The notes under the pieces were generated by a model. The model was given only the letters and a program-made list of their open reading frames with translations, searched no databases and was not told where the DNA came from. Below, piece by piece: positions 44,943-53,007 of a stretch of 64,000 bases of DNA. Position numbers and translations under genes: made by a program. This stretch comes from JAWPMT01 sp965601475 (GTDB taxonomy: Bacteria > Bacteroidota > Bacteroidia > Cytophagales > Cyclobacteriaceae), in assembly GCA_965601475.1 (NCBI GenBank), contig OZ271832.1:4402001-4466000 (forward strand). The letters run 5' to 3'. The stretch's first letter is position 1, and every line of letters begins with the position of its first letter.

Positions 44943-45815
44943 ATGTATTGCCTCCAAACAGTTATTAAGAATCTAAGAACTAAGTCTTTTTATTTACCTC
45001 TTCTGGGACTGCTGTTTCTATTCTCCGGTTGTAGCGAGGATGAACCAGAACCAGAACCGCCAACACCCTGGGCTGACCATGTGATTTTACCTGGCAATCT
45101 CAGTATCAACTCCGCCGCCATCACCATGATCGAAGAGATCAGTTCTATTGACTACTACTCCGACGGGACAGATTACTATTCGAATTCCATCCGCAGGTCT
45201 GGGCTTCCATCTACTGACTTTGAATTTTACAGTGTGTTTATCTACGTACCCACTGATCAGGATTTCTATGTCACCAGCATTTCCGGAGCGGGAGCCACGC
45301 TATACTACTATGACGGAAATAGCGTGCGAATACCCTCTGACAATTCCAGCTCCTTTGTGAATTCTACAACCATCAGTGGGGTACAATACTCTGTCTATGA
45401 GCTTGTAATCAGGGATACTAACCTGCTTGCAAACAACAGGACCTTCGAAAGAATCACTTATGCCTTCAATGTGGCCTATGAAGATGGGGAAACTGGGAGT
45501 CAGGTTCAAAGCAGCCTGGTCAATGTTGAGATTTTCGCAGATACGCCTTCCGAACCGGACAATGGCGACATCTCATTTTGGGTGAGTAGTGACTTTGGTT
45601 GCGGCTCTATCGATGTTACGTTGAGCGGGGTAGGTACCGATAGGATTACCGGTTTTTATACTACCAATCCGGGTTGTGGTGCCAGCGGGAATGCCAATTT
45701 CACCAATCTTGAATTTGGGAGCTACACCTTCAATGCAACATCCACCCAGGGCTGTACCTGGTCGGGGACAGTGAACTTGAGTAGCAGTTGCCGTACACCA
45801 GAACTCACGCTCTGA
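44943..45815 (+). CDS. Secreted lipoprotein of unknown function
   Basis: A 290-residue lipoprotein. The signal region (SFYLPLLGLLFLFSGCSE) places the lipidated Cys near residue 30, followed by an acidic-proline linker EDEPEPEPP. The remainder is rich in Ser, Thr, Gly and Tyr, with beta-strand patterns. Its C-terminal part holds three or four Cys (FGCGSIDVTLSG, NPGCGASGN, TQGCTWSGTVNLSSSCR), suggesting a disulfide-stapled beta domain. No family is recognised. It lies between the FIST module and the MORN-like gene. Confidence 0.65.
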   Translation: MYCLQTVIKNLRTKSFYLPLLGLLFLFSGCSEDEPEPEPPTPWADHVILPGNLSINSAAITMIEEISSIDYYSDGTDYYSNSIRRSGLPSTDFEFYSVFIYVPTDQDFYVTSISGAGATLYYYDGNSVRIPSDNSSSFVNSTTISGVQYSVYELVIRDTNLLANNRTFERITYAFNVAYEDGETGSQVQSSLVNVEIFADTPSEPDNGDISFWVSSDFGCGSIDVTLSGVGTDRITGFYTTNPGCGASGNANFTNLEFGSYTFNATSTQGCTWSGTVNLSSSCRTPELTL

Positions 45816-45823
45816 CTTAGTGC

Positions 45824-47155
45824 TTATCGGGGAGAGTCTACGATTTTCCCCGATTGGTATACTTTGACACCGGTTACGGCTCCTTTTTCGTCATAGTATG
45901 TCCATTCCCCTGTTCGCTTGTTGTTGATATAACGACCCTCGTATTCCTTTTGCCCATTTTTGTAGTAGGCCTCGAAGGTTCCGTGCAACTTGTTTAGCTT
46001 GTAGTGGGCAATCTCTTGGGGTTTACCATTGGGGTGGTTTTTGATCCATTGGCCCGTTTTCATACCCCGGATGAAGCTTTCTTTGCTTAGGACGCGCTTC
46101 CCTGAGTAGGTGGTCCTGGCGCCATCGAGTTTTCCGTTCTGATACTGCTCCTCGATCATGAGCTTTCCCTTCTTGTCGTAGTATTTCCAGGTCCCTGACT
46201 CCAGGTCATTTTTCCGATAGGTTTCCGAGGTGATCTTACCTTTTTCATTGTAGCTAATGATGGTCGCGTCCAGGCCGCCATTAGTGTATTTGGCAGATCG
46301 GCTAACTTTGCCATTGGCATGAAAATCCAGGTTTTCACCCACTTGCCTTCCATTCCGGTATTTGTAGATGGACTTGTCAGAACCGTCGTCATAGTAAATG
46401 AAGAAATCACCTTGCAGGTTGCCGTCTTCATAGTTCCCAATGGATTCCAACTGACCGTTTTTGTGGTATTTCTTCACATATCCTGATTTTTTGCCCTGGG
46501 CGTTGAGCACCTCCATTTCCAATTCGCCCGTCACAAAATACGTCTTATAGAAACCGTTGAGTCTGCCATCGGTGTATTCAGCTTCCAGCTGCAAAATCCC
46601 ATCGGGATAGTATTTTCTTGTCAGACCGTTGGGCTTACCATCCCGGTAGTTGACTTCTTCCTGCTTATGGCCATCGTCATAGTAGGATACGACCAGCCCA
46701 TCGGGTAGTCCTTTCTTGAATGTAGTGATCCCTTTCAATTCACCGCTTTCGTGATATACCTTGATATCGCCGGTGAGCGTGTCATCTTTGAATGTTGCCT
46801 CCTGCTGGATACGCCCGTCAGGAAAATAGACTTTGGTAGTGCCTTGCCTCAGATTGTCTTCATACCGGGTTTCCCTTTGTAGCTGCCCATTGGAATAGAA
46901 ATTCTGAAAGAGGCCCTGTTTCTGACCGTTTTCGAAGAAACCCTTGGTGATGACCGCGCCTTGCTGGTCAAACATGACATAATCACCGTGGGGGAGCAGG
47001 GTGTCAGCATGTATCACCTGGTATTTTTCCTTGGGCAGGGTTTGATCCAGGTCGTAGTAGGTTGTAACTGCCCTTTGAGAAAATGACACCATTGGTGTGA
47101 GCAGCATGTAGAAAAGGATCGATCGCAACATTCCTGAAAAAAGTGAGGAGCCCAT
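45824..47155 (-). CDS. MORN-like repeat protein (YwqK family)
   Basis: A 443-residue secreted protein with a signal-like start (SILFYMLLTPMVSFSQ). It is built of roughly 18 repeats of about 22 residues with the pattern YYxxGxxxxExxYxxGxxxG, for example YFPDGRIQQEATFKDDTLTGD and YHKNGQLESIGNYEDGNLQGD. This matches the YwqK/MORN repeat family annotated in some databases as an antitoxin of a toxin-antitoxin system. Here no toxin is adjacent and the signal sequence argues for an exported beta-sheet rod. The antitoxin label is therefore doubtful. Confidence 0.8.
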   Translation of the reverse strand: MGSSLFSGMLRSILFYMLLTPMVSFSQRAVTTYYDLDQTLPKEKYQVIHADTLLPHGDYVMFDQQGAVITKGFFENGQKQGLFQNFYSNGQLQRETRYEDNLRQGTTKVYFPDGRIQQEATFKDDTLTGDIKVYHESGELKGITTFKKGLPDGLVVSYYDDGHKQEEVNYRDGKPNGLTRKYYPDGILQLEAEYTDGRLNGFYKTYFVTGELEMEVLNAQGKKSGYVKKYHKNGQLESIGNYEDGNLQGDFFIYYDDGSDKSIYKYRNGRQVGENLDFHANGKVSRSAKYTNGGLDATIISYNEKGKITSETYRKNDLESGTWKYYDKKGKLMIEEQYQNGKLDGARTTYSGKRVLSKESFIRGMKTGQWIKNHPNGKPQEIAHYKLNKLHGTFEAYYKNGQKEYEGRYINNKRTGEWTYYDEKGAVTGVKVYQSGKIVDSPR

Positions 47156-47191
47156 CGTCTAACGAAGGGCTCGTCAAAGATATTTCTGCTT

Positions 47192-48370
47192 TCAGACTTT
47201 TTCAATCACAATGGCAGAGGCCCCACCGCCACCATTGCAAATGCCAGCCACACCTATTGTGCCGTTTTTCTTTTCCAGCACGGAGTTCAAGGTGGTGATG
47301 ATGCGAGCGCCTGAGGCACCCAGTGGGTGACCGAGGGCCACCGCTCCCCCGAAGGTGTTTACATTTTCAGGGTCAAGTTCAAGGAGTCTGTTGTTGGCGA
47401 TTGCCACGGCCGAGAATGCCTCGTTGATTTCATAATAGTCGACATCTCCCTTGCTCACACCTGCATGCTCCATGGCCCTGGGTATGGCCAGCGATGGAGA
47501 GGTCGTGAACCAAATGGGTTCCTGAGCTGCATCTGCAAAACCCCTGATTTTCGCAGCACCCTGAAGGCCCAATTCTTCCATCTTGCTTTTGCTGATCAGG
47601 ATGATTGCCGAGGCACCGTCGTTGATGGTGGAGGCATTCGCTGCAGTTACAGTGCCGTCTTTATTGAAGGCAGGCCTCAGGTTTGGGACCTTTTCGAAAA
47701 TGACTTTCTTGAATTCTTCATCTTCCGACATTACCAGCGGGTCGCCTTTTCTTTGCGGTATCTCGACTGGAACAATCTCGTCTTTGAAAAGGCCGGCTTC
47801 CGTGGATGCTGCGGATCGCTTGTAGCTATTGATTGCATACTCGTCCTGCTGCTCCCTGGTGATGTTCATTTCTTTGGCCGTGTTGTCTGCACAGCTACCC
47901 ATGGGAAAGCCATTGTAAATTTCCCAGAGGCCATCGTGAGCCAGTCCATCTACGATCTCGGCATTGCCGTATTTGTAGCCGTACCGCGCTTTGGGAATGT
48001 AATAGGGGATATTGGTCATGCTCTCCATACCTCCCGCGACAACGATATCATTGACGCCCAGCATGATGGACTGTGCACCTAGCATCACAGATTTCATTCC
48101 TGATGCGCACACCTTATTTACGGTAGTGCAAGGTACATTGTGACCTATCCCTGCACCAATGGCGGCCTGTCTTGCGGGTGCCTGGCCCAGGTTGGCGCTC
48201 ACCACATTGCCGAAATAAACTTCGTTTACCTGATCAGCACTTACGCCGGCTTTTTTCAGTGCCCCTTTTATGGCGATTGTGCCTAATTGCACTGCGGTGA
48301 AACCGGACAGTGCGCCTCCAAAGCTGCCGATAGGGGTCCTTACGGCAGATAGCATATAAACTTCTTGCAT
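47192..48370 (-). CDS. Acetyl-CoA C-acetyltransferase (thiolase)
   Basis: A thiolase of about 392 residues. The ATG at 48370 gives the standard start MQEVYMLSAVRTPIGSFGG; a GTG at 48403 overlaps the preceding gene's stop (GTGA) and would add 11 residues. Catalytic residues are Cys88 (NKVCASGMKS), His in GHPLGASGARI and Cys in GICNGGGGAS. The enzyme condenses two acetyl-CoA to acetoacetyl-CoA or runs the reverse step of fatty-acid breakdown. It follows a Bat-type gene pair with no obvious functional link. Confidence 0.93.
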   Translation of the reverse strand: MQEVYMLSAVRTPIGSFGGALSGFTAVQLGTIAIKGALKKAGVSADQVNEVYFGNVVSANLGQAPARQAAIGAGIGHNVPCTTVNKVCASGMKSVMLGAQSIMLGVNDIVVAGGMESMTNIPYYIPKARYGYKYGNAEIVDGLAHDGLWEIYNGFPMGSCADNTAKEMNITREQQDEYAINSYKRSAASTEAGLFKDEIVPVEIPQRKGDPLVMSEDEEFKKVIFEKVPNLRPAFNKDGTVTAANASTINDGASAIILISKSKMEELGLQGAAKIRGFADAAQEPIWFTTSPSLAIPRAMEHAGVSKGDVDYYEINEAFSAVAIANNRLLELDPENVNTFGGAVALGHPLGASGARIITTLNSVLEKKNGTIGVAGICNGGGGASAIVIEKV

Positions 48371-48399
48371 AGGGTTAATTTGTTCCAAGGTAGTATTTA

Positions 48400-49227
48400 T
48401 CACCAGTCGGGTTTTCCGCTGGGGGGTCGTTTTTTCGCTTTTCTTTTCTGTTGTTGGATATACTGAATTTCGTTGTTACGAAGGGCTTCCAGGATCATTC
48501 GGGCTTTCTCCTCGCTGATATTCATTTGCTCCAGTTTCTCCTTCACACTTTGTTCTTGCTGTTGTTGCTCTTCACTTTCTTCCCCTTCCTGCTGTTCTTG
48601 TTGCTCCTGCTCTTCGCCTTCCTTGTCTTCATCTGATTCCTCAGATTGCTGTTGCTGTTGATCTTGCTGTTCCTGCTCTCCCTCCTCCTGGTTTTGCTCT
48701 TGATTTTGTTGGTTTTGCTGATCTTGATTTTGCTGGTCCTGTTGCTCTTGGTCCTGCTGCTCCTGATCCTGATTTTGGTTCTGTTGTTGTTCCTGTTTTT
48801 GCTTTTCTATCAGCTTCTTCACGACCTCATAGTCGTACCTGGCATCCTCATTGGTAGGGTCAGCTTTCAGCGCTGCCTTCATGTATTGCAAGGATTGCGG
48901 CAAGGTCTCCGGTTGCTTAGCCATGACACCCAATTGCTGGAGCGCAATGCTTTTTGCAGCTGCGGATTTTCCCGTGGCGACTTCCGTGTATATCTCCCTT
49001 GCTGAGGCACTATCGGCAAGCTGGTAGTGGCTGTGGGCCAGGTTTAGCAACAAATTGGGGTCGTCAACTTGCATCGAATCCCTGAGGTATTGGTACTTGG
49101 CCATGGCCAATTCGAAATTGCCCTGAGCGTACGCAGTCTCGGCTTCCCTTTTCAGTTTGTTGATCTTGGCAATTTCCTTAGGGCCTGTGACAAATAATAT
49201 TGTCGAAATAAAAAGCCACTTCATCAT
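48400..49227 (-). CDS. BatC-like TPR protein with long Q/E-rich tail
   Basis: A 275-residue protein. A short membrane-like start leads to TPR repeats (TAYAQGNFELAMAKYQYLRDS..., EDARYDYEVVKKLIEKQ) over the first 145 residues, followed by about 95 residues almost only of Gln, Glu, Asp, Asn and Ser, ending in a conserved helix KEKLEQMNISEEKARMILEALRNNE. This is the layout of BatC-type proteins of Bacteroidota aerotolerance operons. It overlaps the VWA gene by 4 bases. The ORFs seen on the other strand here are poly-Leu shadows of the Gln codons. Confidence 0.84.
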   Translation of the reverse strand: MMKWLFISTILFVTGPKEIAKINKLKREAETAYAQGNFELAMAKYQYLRDSMQVDDPNLLLNLAHSHYQLADSASAREIYTEVATGKSAAAKSIALQQLGVMAKQPETLPQSLQYMKAALKADPTNEDARYDYEVVKKLIEKQKQEQQQNQNQDQEQQDQEQQDQQNQDQQNQQNQEQNQEEGEQEQQDQQQQQSEESDEDKEGEEQEQQEQQEGEESEEQQQQEQSVKEKLEQMNISEEKARMILEALRNNEIQYIQQQKRKAKKRPPSGKPDW

Positions 49228-50192
49228 ATTTTCAATACCCTCACGTTGGTGGATAAATCTATGAGCATGAGCAGCAAGGCTAAGCCCAGAAAATAAAAGT
49301 ACTTGTTGGATTTGGCATCTACCTGACGGCTGTCCCGCAATTCTCCCTCGATGTCGTTGATGGCCGATATCAGACGCGAAACATCGTTTCTGGTCCTGTT
49401 GATCTCAAAATACTTTCCCCTCGTGTCTGTTGCTAGTTTCTTCAATGAATTGGAATTCAGTTTTGTGACCACTTCCTGTCCGTCGTTGTTTTTCTTGTAT
49501 CCTCTGCGCGTGGCAATTTTGCTGCCCTTATCTGTTCCAACACCTAAAGTAAAGAGTTTGATTCCCGCAGACTCAACCTTTGTGGCGATGGTTTCGGTTT
49601 CTTCACCAAAATCCTCCCCGTCACTGATCAGAATAATGATTTTGGATGTTTGCCTCGATACCACTGATTCCGTACTCTCCAATTTGTCTAGCGCCATCTC
49701 CAAAGGAGGTCCAAAGTCAGTACCCGTGTTGGGAACGAGGCTGGTGTTCAGGGCCTGTATGAACAAGTGCAACGCATTGTTGTCGTAGGTCAAAGGACAC
49801 TGCATGAAGGCATCGTTGCTAAACATGATCAAGCCGATCCTGTCGGAACTAAACGCTTCCACGATATTCTTAAGTTCGAATTTGACCTTCTCAAGGCGAG
49901 TGGGCTGCACGTCAAATGCATTCATCGAATTGCTCAGATCCACGCAAACAAATATGTCTTTGCCGACAGCCTTAACCTCTCGTGCACTTTGACCAAAAGA
50001 GGGGCCCAGCAATGCCACAATGAACAAGGAGAAGTAGATGGAGCGAACCAGTACCTTGATGAAAACCCTTCGAAACGGCGCCTGAACGATCCTAGCTGTG
50101 CGTACGACCCTAATCAAATAGAGGCCATAGAGCAACAAGAAGAGTGAGATGAAAATAAATTCGGTACTTCCTAACCCTTTTACCCAATTCAT
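49224..50192 (-). CDS. BatA/BatB-like von Willebrand factor A membrane protein
   Basis: A 322-residue protein with two N-terminal membrane helices, a VWA domain and one C-terminal helix. The MIDAS metal site is DLSNSM (near residue 84 in VCVDLSNSMNAFD), with the later Thr in TGTDFGPP and Asp in ISDGEDFGEE. This is the Bat (Bacteroides aerotolerance) VWA type, thought to act with MoxR ATPases and TPR partners on envelope proteins. It precedes the BatC-like gene. No MoxR lies in this operon; the nearest is at 57.6 kb. Confidence 0.86.
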   Translation of the reverse strand: MNWVKGLGSTEFIFISLFLLLYGLYLIRVVRTARIVQAPFRRVFIKVLVRSIYFSLFIVALLGPSFGQSAREVKAVGKDIFVCVDLSNSMNAFDVQPTRLEKVKFELKNIVEAFSSDRIGLIMFSNDAFMQCPLTYDNNALHLFIQALNTSLVPNTGTDFGPPLEMALDKLESTESVVSRQTSKIIILISDGEDFGEETETIATKVESAGIKLFTLGVGTDKGSKIATRRGYKKNNDGQEVVTKLNSNSLKKLATDTRGKYFEINRTRNDVSRLISAINDIEGELRDSRQVDAKSNKYFYFLGLALLLMLIDLSTNVRVLKI

Positions 50193-50199
50193 AAGTGGG

Positions 50200-50207
50200 C
50201 AAAATTA
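50200..50207 (-). promoter_or_regulatory. Candidate -7 box TAATTTTG before the VWA gene
   Basis: Read on the minus strand, TAATTTTG matches TAnnTTTG and ends 7 bases before the ATG at 50192, again predicting a transcript with little or no leader. Confidence 0.5.
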
Positions 50208-50319
50208 ATATTTAGTGCCAATGCCGACATTAAAGGATTTTATCATTTAACCAATTTTAAGGTTGAACGGAGCGCAACGATATGTTGGATATATTAGACT
50301 TCAAATTGCTAGCGCTTTC

Positions 50320-51951
50320 ATGTCAAGGAGAAAGAACCGTAAACTCATATTCAGATCTACACTCATTCCTCTGGTAGTTATTGGCTTACCCTACCTATTT
50401 TGGCCATTGACCTCCAATGAGTTTTCCATTACTTGGGATGAGCAAAAGATCGCAGAGAAGCAAGATTTCCTGTCATCTATTGCTCAAGTAGATAACACTT
50501 CCAGGCCTAATATCGTGATCATCATGGCGGATGATTTGGGTAAAGCTGAGGTTTCAGCATATGGCCAGGATCGGGTGCCCACGCCCCATATAGATGCGAT
50601 CGCCAGGCAGGGGGTACTTTTCAATGAAGCTTACATTACTTCCCCGATTTGTAGCCCCTCCAGGGCTGGACTTATTACAGGACGGTATCAACAGCGTTTT
50701 GGCTACGAACTGCAACCCCATGATCGCTACCCCAAGAACAGGCTGGAATTTCTTGCCTTTAAGTACTTCATAGATACCGACAACTGGGTAGTGGCCGATG
50801 AGTATATCGCCTATCCCGAGTTGGAGGATATTCTAAAGCAAGGCTTACCTCCTTCGGAAATCACCTTGGGTGAGCTATTTCAGGCGAATGGGTATCAGAC
50901 TGGTGTCATTGGTAAATGGCATCTGGGACTGAGCGAGTTCTCCTATCCATTAAAGCGGGGGTTCAACTATCACTACGGCTTCTATGAAGCATTTTCACTC
51001 TATGCCTATGAGGACGACCCCAATGTCGTCAATCATCACCATGATTGGCTATTTACAGACAAATACATCTGGGGGCCAGGCCGCACCGGCAATTGCGCGA
51101 TCTATCGGAATGACGAGGTTGTTGTGGAGCGCGAATACATCACAAAGAAGTTTGCCAAAGAGGCAGTAGCGTTCATTGACCAATATAAGGACGAGCCCTT
51201 TCTTTTATACCTGCCGTTCAATGCGCCACACACACCATTTCAGGCGTTGAAAGAAGATTATGACGCGTTTGCACATGTTGAAGATGAAAACAAACGTGTC
51301 TATTATGCCATGATTAAGTCGCTGGATGATGCCGTCGGCCGGATCATGAACAAACTAGAAGAGGAAAATCTGCTGGAAAACACGTTGATCTTCTTTCTCA
51401 GCGACAATGGCGGAGCCAGTTACACATTGGCCACTGACAATCATCCATTGAAAGGAGGTAAGGTGACCAATTTCGAGGGGGGAATCAATATACCTTTCAT
51501 GATGCAGTGGAAAGGCAAAATCCTCCCTGGTCAGACCTTTGATCAACCGGTTTCATCCATGGACATCTTTGCTACAGCTGCGGCCGTATCTGGTAGTAAG
51601 CTGCCGGATGACAGGCCGATTGATGGTATCAATTTATTGCCATACGTGGCCGGTGAGCAGAAAGAAGGCATTCCGCACGAGGCGCTTTTTTGGAGGTCTG
51701 GCTATAATTATGCGATTCGAAAGGGCGATTGGAAACTCATTCTGAACAAGAAAGACGGTAAGCATAGGCTCTATAATTTAAGACAGGACAAAGAGGAACG
51801 AGACAACGTCTACCACGAAAATCCCAATGTTGTGAATGACTTGCTCTTCGCTCTGGACGAATGGAGTGCGTCGTTGATTGATCCCCGATGGCCCCGGATC
51901 ATGGATTGGCAATATCAGGATGGTGATGAGGTCATCCACTTTGCCATGTAG
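50320..51951 (+). CDS. Membrane-anchored sulfatase
   Basis: About 543 residues. The ATG at 50320 (MSRRKNRKLIFRSTLIPLVVIGLPYLFWPL) gives a basic start and one membrane helix; a TTG 19 codons upstream is possible. The sulfatase signature CSPSR is intact (TSPICSPSRAGLITGRYQQRFG, Cys111), so the Cys can be converted to formylglycine by an FGE. Other family motifs are NIVIIMADDLG, TGVIGKWHLG, YLPFNAPHTPF and FLSDNGGAS. Such enzymes remove sulfate from marine polysaccharides. No FGE or polysaccharide-use locus is next to it. Confidence 0.9.
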   Translation: MSRRKNRKLIFRSTLIPLVVIGLPYLFWPLTSNEFSITWDEQKIAEKQDFLSSIAQVDNTSRPNIVIIMADDLGKAEVSAYGQDRVPTPHIDAIARQGVLFNEAYITSPICSPSRAGLITGRYQQRFGYELQPHDRYPKNRLEFLAFKYFIDTDNWVVADEYIAYPELEDILKQGLPPSEITLGELFQANGYQTGVIGKWHLGLSEFSYPLKRGFNYHYGFYEAFSLYAYEDDPNVVNHHHDWLFTDKYIWGPGRTGNCAIYRNDEVVVEREYITKKFAKEAVAFIDQYKDEPFLLYLPFNAPHTPFQALKEDYDAFAHVEDENKRVYYAMIKSLDDAVGRIMNKLEEENLLENTLIFFLSDNGGASYTLATDNHPLKGGKVTNFEGGINIPFMMQWKGKILPGQTFDQPVSSMDIFATAAAVSGSKLPDDRPIDGINLLPYVAGEQKEGIPHEALFWRSGYNYAIRKGDWKLILNKKDGKHRLYNLRQDKEERDNVYHENPNVVNDLLFALDEWSASLIDPRWPRIMDWQYQDGDEVIHFAM

Positions 51952-52001
51952 GGGCAATAATTATTTGAGATATTGTATTAAGTAATTGTTGGACGAACTG
52001 C

Positions 52002-52009
52002 TATATTTG
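52002..52009 (+). promoter_or_regulatory. Candidate -7 box TATATTTG before tRNA-Ser
   Basis: TATATTTG fits TAnnTTTG and is followed by a 32-base leader before the tRNA. TTG trinucleotides upstream are not at the ideal -33 spacing, so the call rests on the -7 box alone. Confidence 0.45.
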
Positions 52010-52041
52010 CAGTCCTTTTTGAAAGGGTCAGCTAAATATCC

Positions 52042-52129
<88 letters not shown>

Positions 52130-52145
52130 AATTAGAGGTTGATGT

Positions 52146-52163
52146 TTGAGTTCGGGTGTGAGT
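52146..52163 (+). repeat. Left arm of an inverted repeat around the four-helix-bundle gene
   Basis: This 18-base segment pairs with 52566-52583 with 16 of 18 positions complementary, including an unbroken run of ten. The two arms enclose the four-helix-bundle ORF and lie between the two intact tRNA genes. Confidence 0.6.
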
Positions 52164-52182
52164 ATGGAGATAATTAATGCTT

Positions 52183-52533
52183 ATGTTCGATTTTGAGAGG
52201 CTGGAGGTTTATCAGAAAATCAAACAAGTCAACCTCAGGGTCTTGAAGTTGTTGAGATCTCCAAAAAATATTGATGGCTACTTATCGGACCAATGGCGTA
52301 GAGCAACTTTAAGTGTTGCTCTGAATTTAGCAGAAGGCACCGGGAGGGTATCTAATGCAGACAAGAAGAGATTCTACACCATCGCCAGGAGTTCGGTATT
52401 TGAGTGCGTCGCTATTTTGGATATTGTTTCCGCTATGGAGGACTTGTCCAAAGAAGACGAAGAGTGGTTGTATATCTCATACGAGCAGGTTTCAAAGATG
52501 CTGCTAGCATTATATCGTTCCTTCGATAAATGA
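52183..52533 (+). CDS. Four-helix-bundle protein (23S rRNA IVS / S23 type)
   Basis: About 116-118 residues; ATGs at 52177 and 52183 are both possible. The sequence opens with FDFERLEVYQKIKQVNLRVLKLL and continues DQWRRATLSVALNLAEGTGR...DKKRFYTIARSSVFECVAILDIV, the pattern of the family first seen in intervening sequences of bacterial 23S rRNA genes. The family forms a pentamer of four-helix bundles and its function is unknown. Here it sits between tRNA-Ser and tRNA-Arg, and an inverted repeat brackets it, similar to its stem-flanked setting in 23S rRNA. Confidence 0.85.
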   Translation: MFDFERLEVYQKIKQVNLRVLKLLRSPKNIDGYLSDQWRRATLSVALNLAEGTGRVSNADKKRFYTIARSSVFECVAILDIVSAMEDLSKEDEEWLYISYEQVSKMLLALYRSFDK

Positions 52534-52565
52534 CCAGCTTTGGCCAATGATGCATCCAAACTCAC

Positions 52566-52583
52566 ACTCACACCCAAACACAA
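52566..52583 (+). repeat. Right arm of the inverted repeat around the four-helix-bundle gene
   Basis: Complement of 52146-52163 (mismatches at two positions). It ends 5 bases before tRNA-Arg. In an RNA running through both tRNA genes the arms would form a stem that loops out the protein-coding part. Confidence 0.6.
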
Positions 52584-52588
52584 TTCTT

Positions 52589-52662
52589 GGTTCCGTAGCT
52601 CAACTGGATAGAGCAACTGCCTTCTAAGCAGTAGGTTCCAGGTTCGAGTCCTGGCGGAATCA
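52589..52662 (+). tRNA. tRNA-Arg (anticodon TCT)
   Basis: A complete 74-base tRNA. The acceptor stem GGTTCCG pairs with CGGAATC (one G-T), the D-stem is GCTC/GAGC, the anticodon stem ACTGC/GCAGT encloses loop CTTCTAA (anticodon TCT at 52623-52625), and the T-stem CCAGG/CCTGG encloses TTCGAGT. The discriminator is A; no CCA is encoded. It reads AGA and AGG codons. Two damaged copies follow in tandem. Confidence 0.95.
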
Positions 52663-52666
52663 CATT

Positions 52667-52689
52667 AAGCAGCTTCGGCTGCTTTTTTT
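52667..52689 (+). terminator. Rho-independent terminator of tRNA-Arg
   Basis: Arms AAGCAGC and GCTGCTT close a stable TTCG tetraloop, followed by five further T (total run to 52689). The same hairpin is repeated after both damaged tRNA copies (52898-52920 and 53143-53162). Confidence 0.9.
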
Positions 52690-52776
52690 GATGGTGGACA
52701 ATGCGTCTAGGAGGGCCTCCATATCAACTGAGGCAGCCAGATATGCCAATGCTCCATTCACCCAAATCCAACACTA

Positions 52777-52893
52777 GGTTCCCGTGGCTGAACTGCATAG
52801 AGTAACTGCCCGGGGCGCGCAGCCCGGGGCACGCAGCCTTCTAAGCAGTAGGTTCCAGGTTCGAGTCCTGGGCTAGCCGCCCGCACAGAATCA
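52777..52893 (+). pseudogene. tRNA-Arg pseudogene, copy 1 (28- and 14-base insertions)
   Basis: This copy of tRNA-Arg is 117 bases instead of 74. The 5' part is diverged (D-stem GCTG/GAGT no longer pairs well; one extra C in the acceptor region). A 28-base insertion (52810-52837, two 14-base near-repeats) sits between the 5' anticodon stem and the loop. A 14-base insertion (52872-52885) sits between the T-stem and the acceptor strand. The 34 bases from the anticodon loop to the T-stem (52838-52871) are identical to the intact gene. It cannot fold as a normal tRNA without removal of the insertions. Confidence 0.8.
52810..52837 (+). repeat. Pair of 14-base GC-rich modules in pseudo-tRNA copy 1
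   Basis: The insertion is CCGGGGCGCGCAGC followed by CCGGGGCACGCAGC, two 14-base units differing at one base. The CCGGGG segments can also pair with each other as CCCGGG palindromes. The surrounding DNA has a much lower GC content. Confidence 0.8.
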
Positions 52894-52897
52894 CATT

Positions 52898-52920
52898 AAG
52901 CAGCTTCGGCTGCTTTTTTT
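52898..52920 (+). terminator. Terminator after pseudo-tRNA copy 1
   Basis: Identical in sequence to the tRNA-Arg terminator at 52667-52689: 7-pair stem, TTCG loop and T-tract. Confidence 0.85.
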
Positions 52921-53007
52921 GATGGTGGACAATGCGTCTAGGAGGGCCTCCATATCAACTGAGGCAGCCAGATATGCCAATGCTCCATTCACCCAAATCC
53001 AACACTA

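Noticed and set aside
45824..47155. Toxin-antitoxin system based on the YwqK label
   Set aside because: No toxin-like gene lies beside it and the protein has an export signal.
47327..48082. Plus-strand ORF of 251 residues inside the thiolase gene
   Set aside because: The thiolase on the minus strand has all catalytic residues; the antisense frame has no recognisable protein features.
48451..49005. Plus-strand Leu-rich ORFs (for example 48646-49005)
   Set aside because: They are antisense translations of the Gln/Glu-rich tract of the BatC-like gene and have no start context or family match.
49767..50147. Plus-strand ORF of 126 residues inside the VWA gene
   Set aside because: It is fully antisense to a well-supported VWA coding region and shows no domain pattern.
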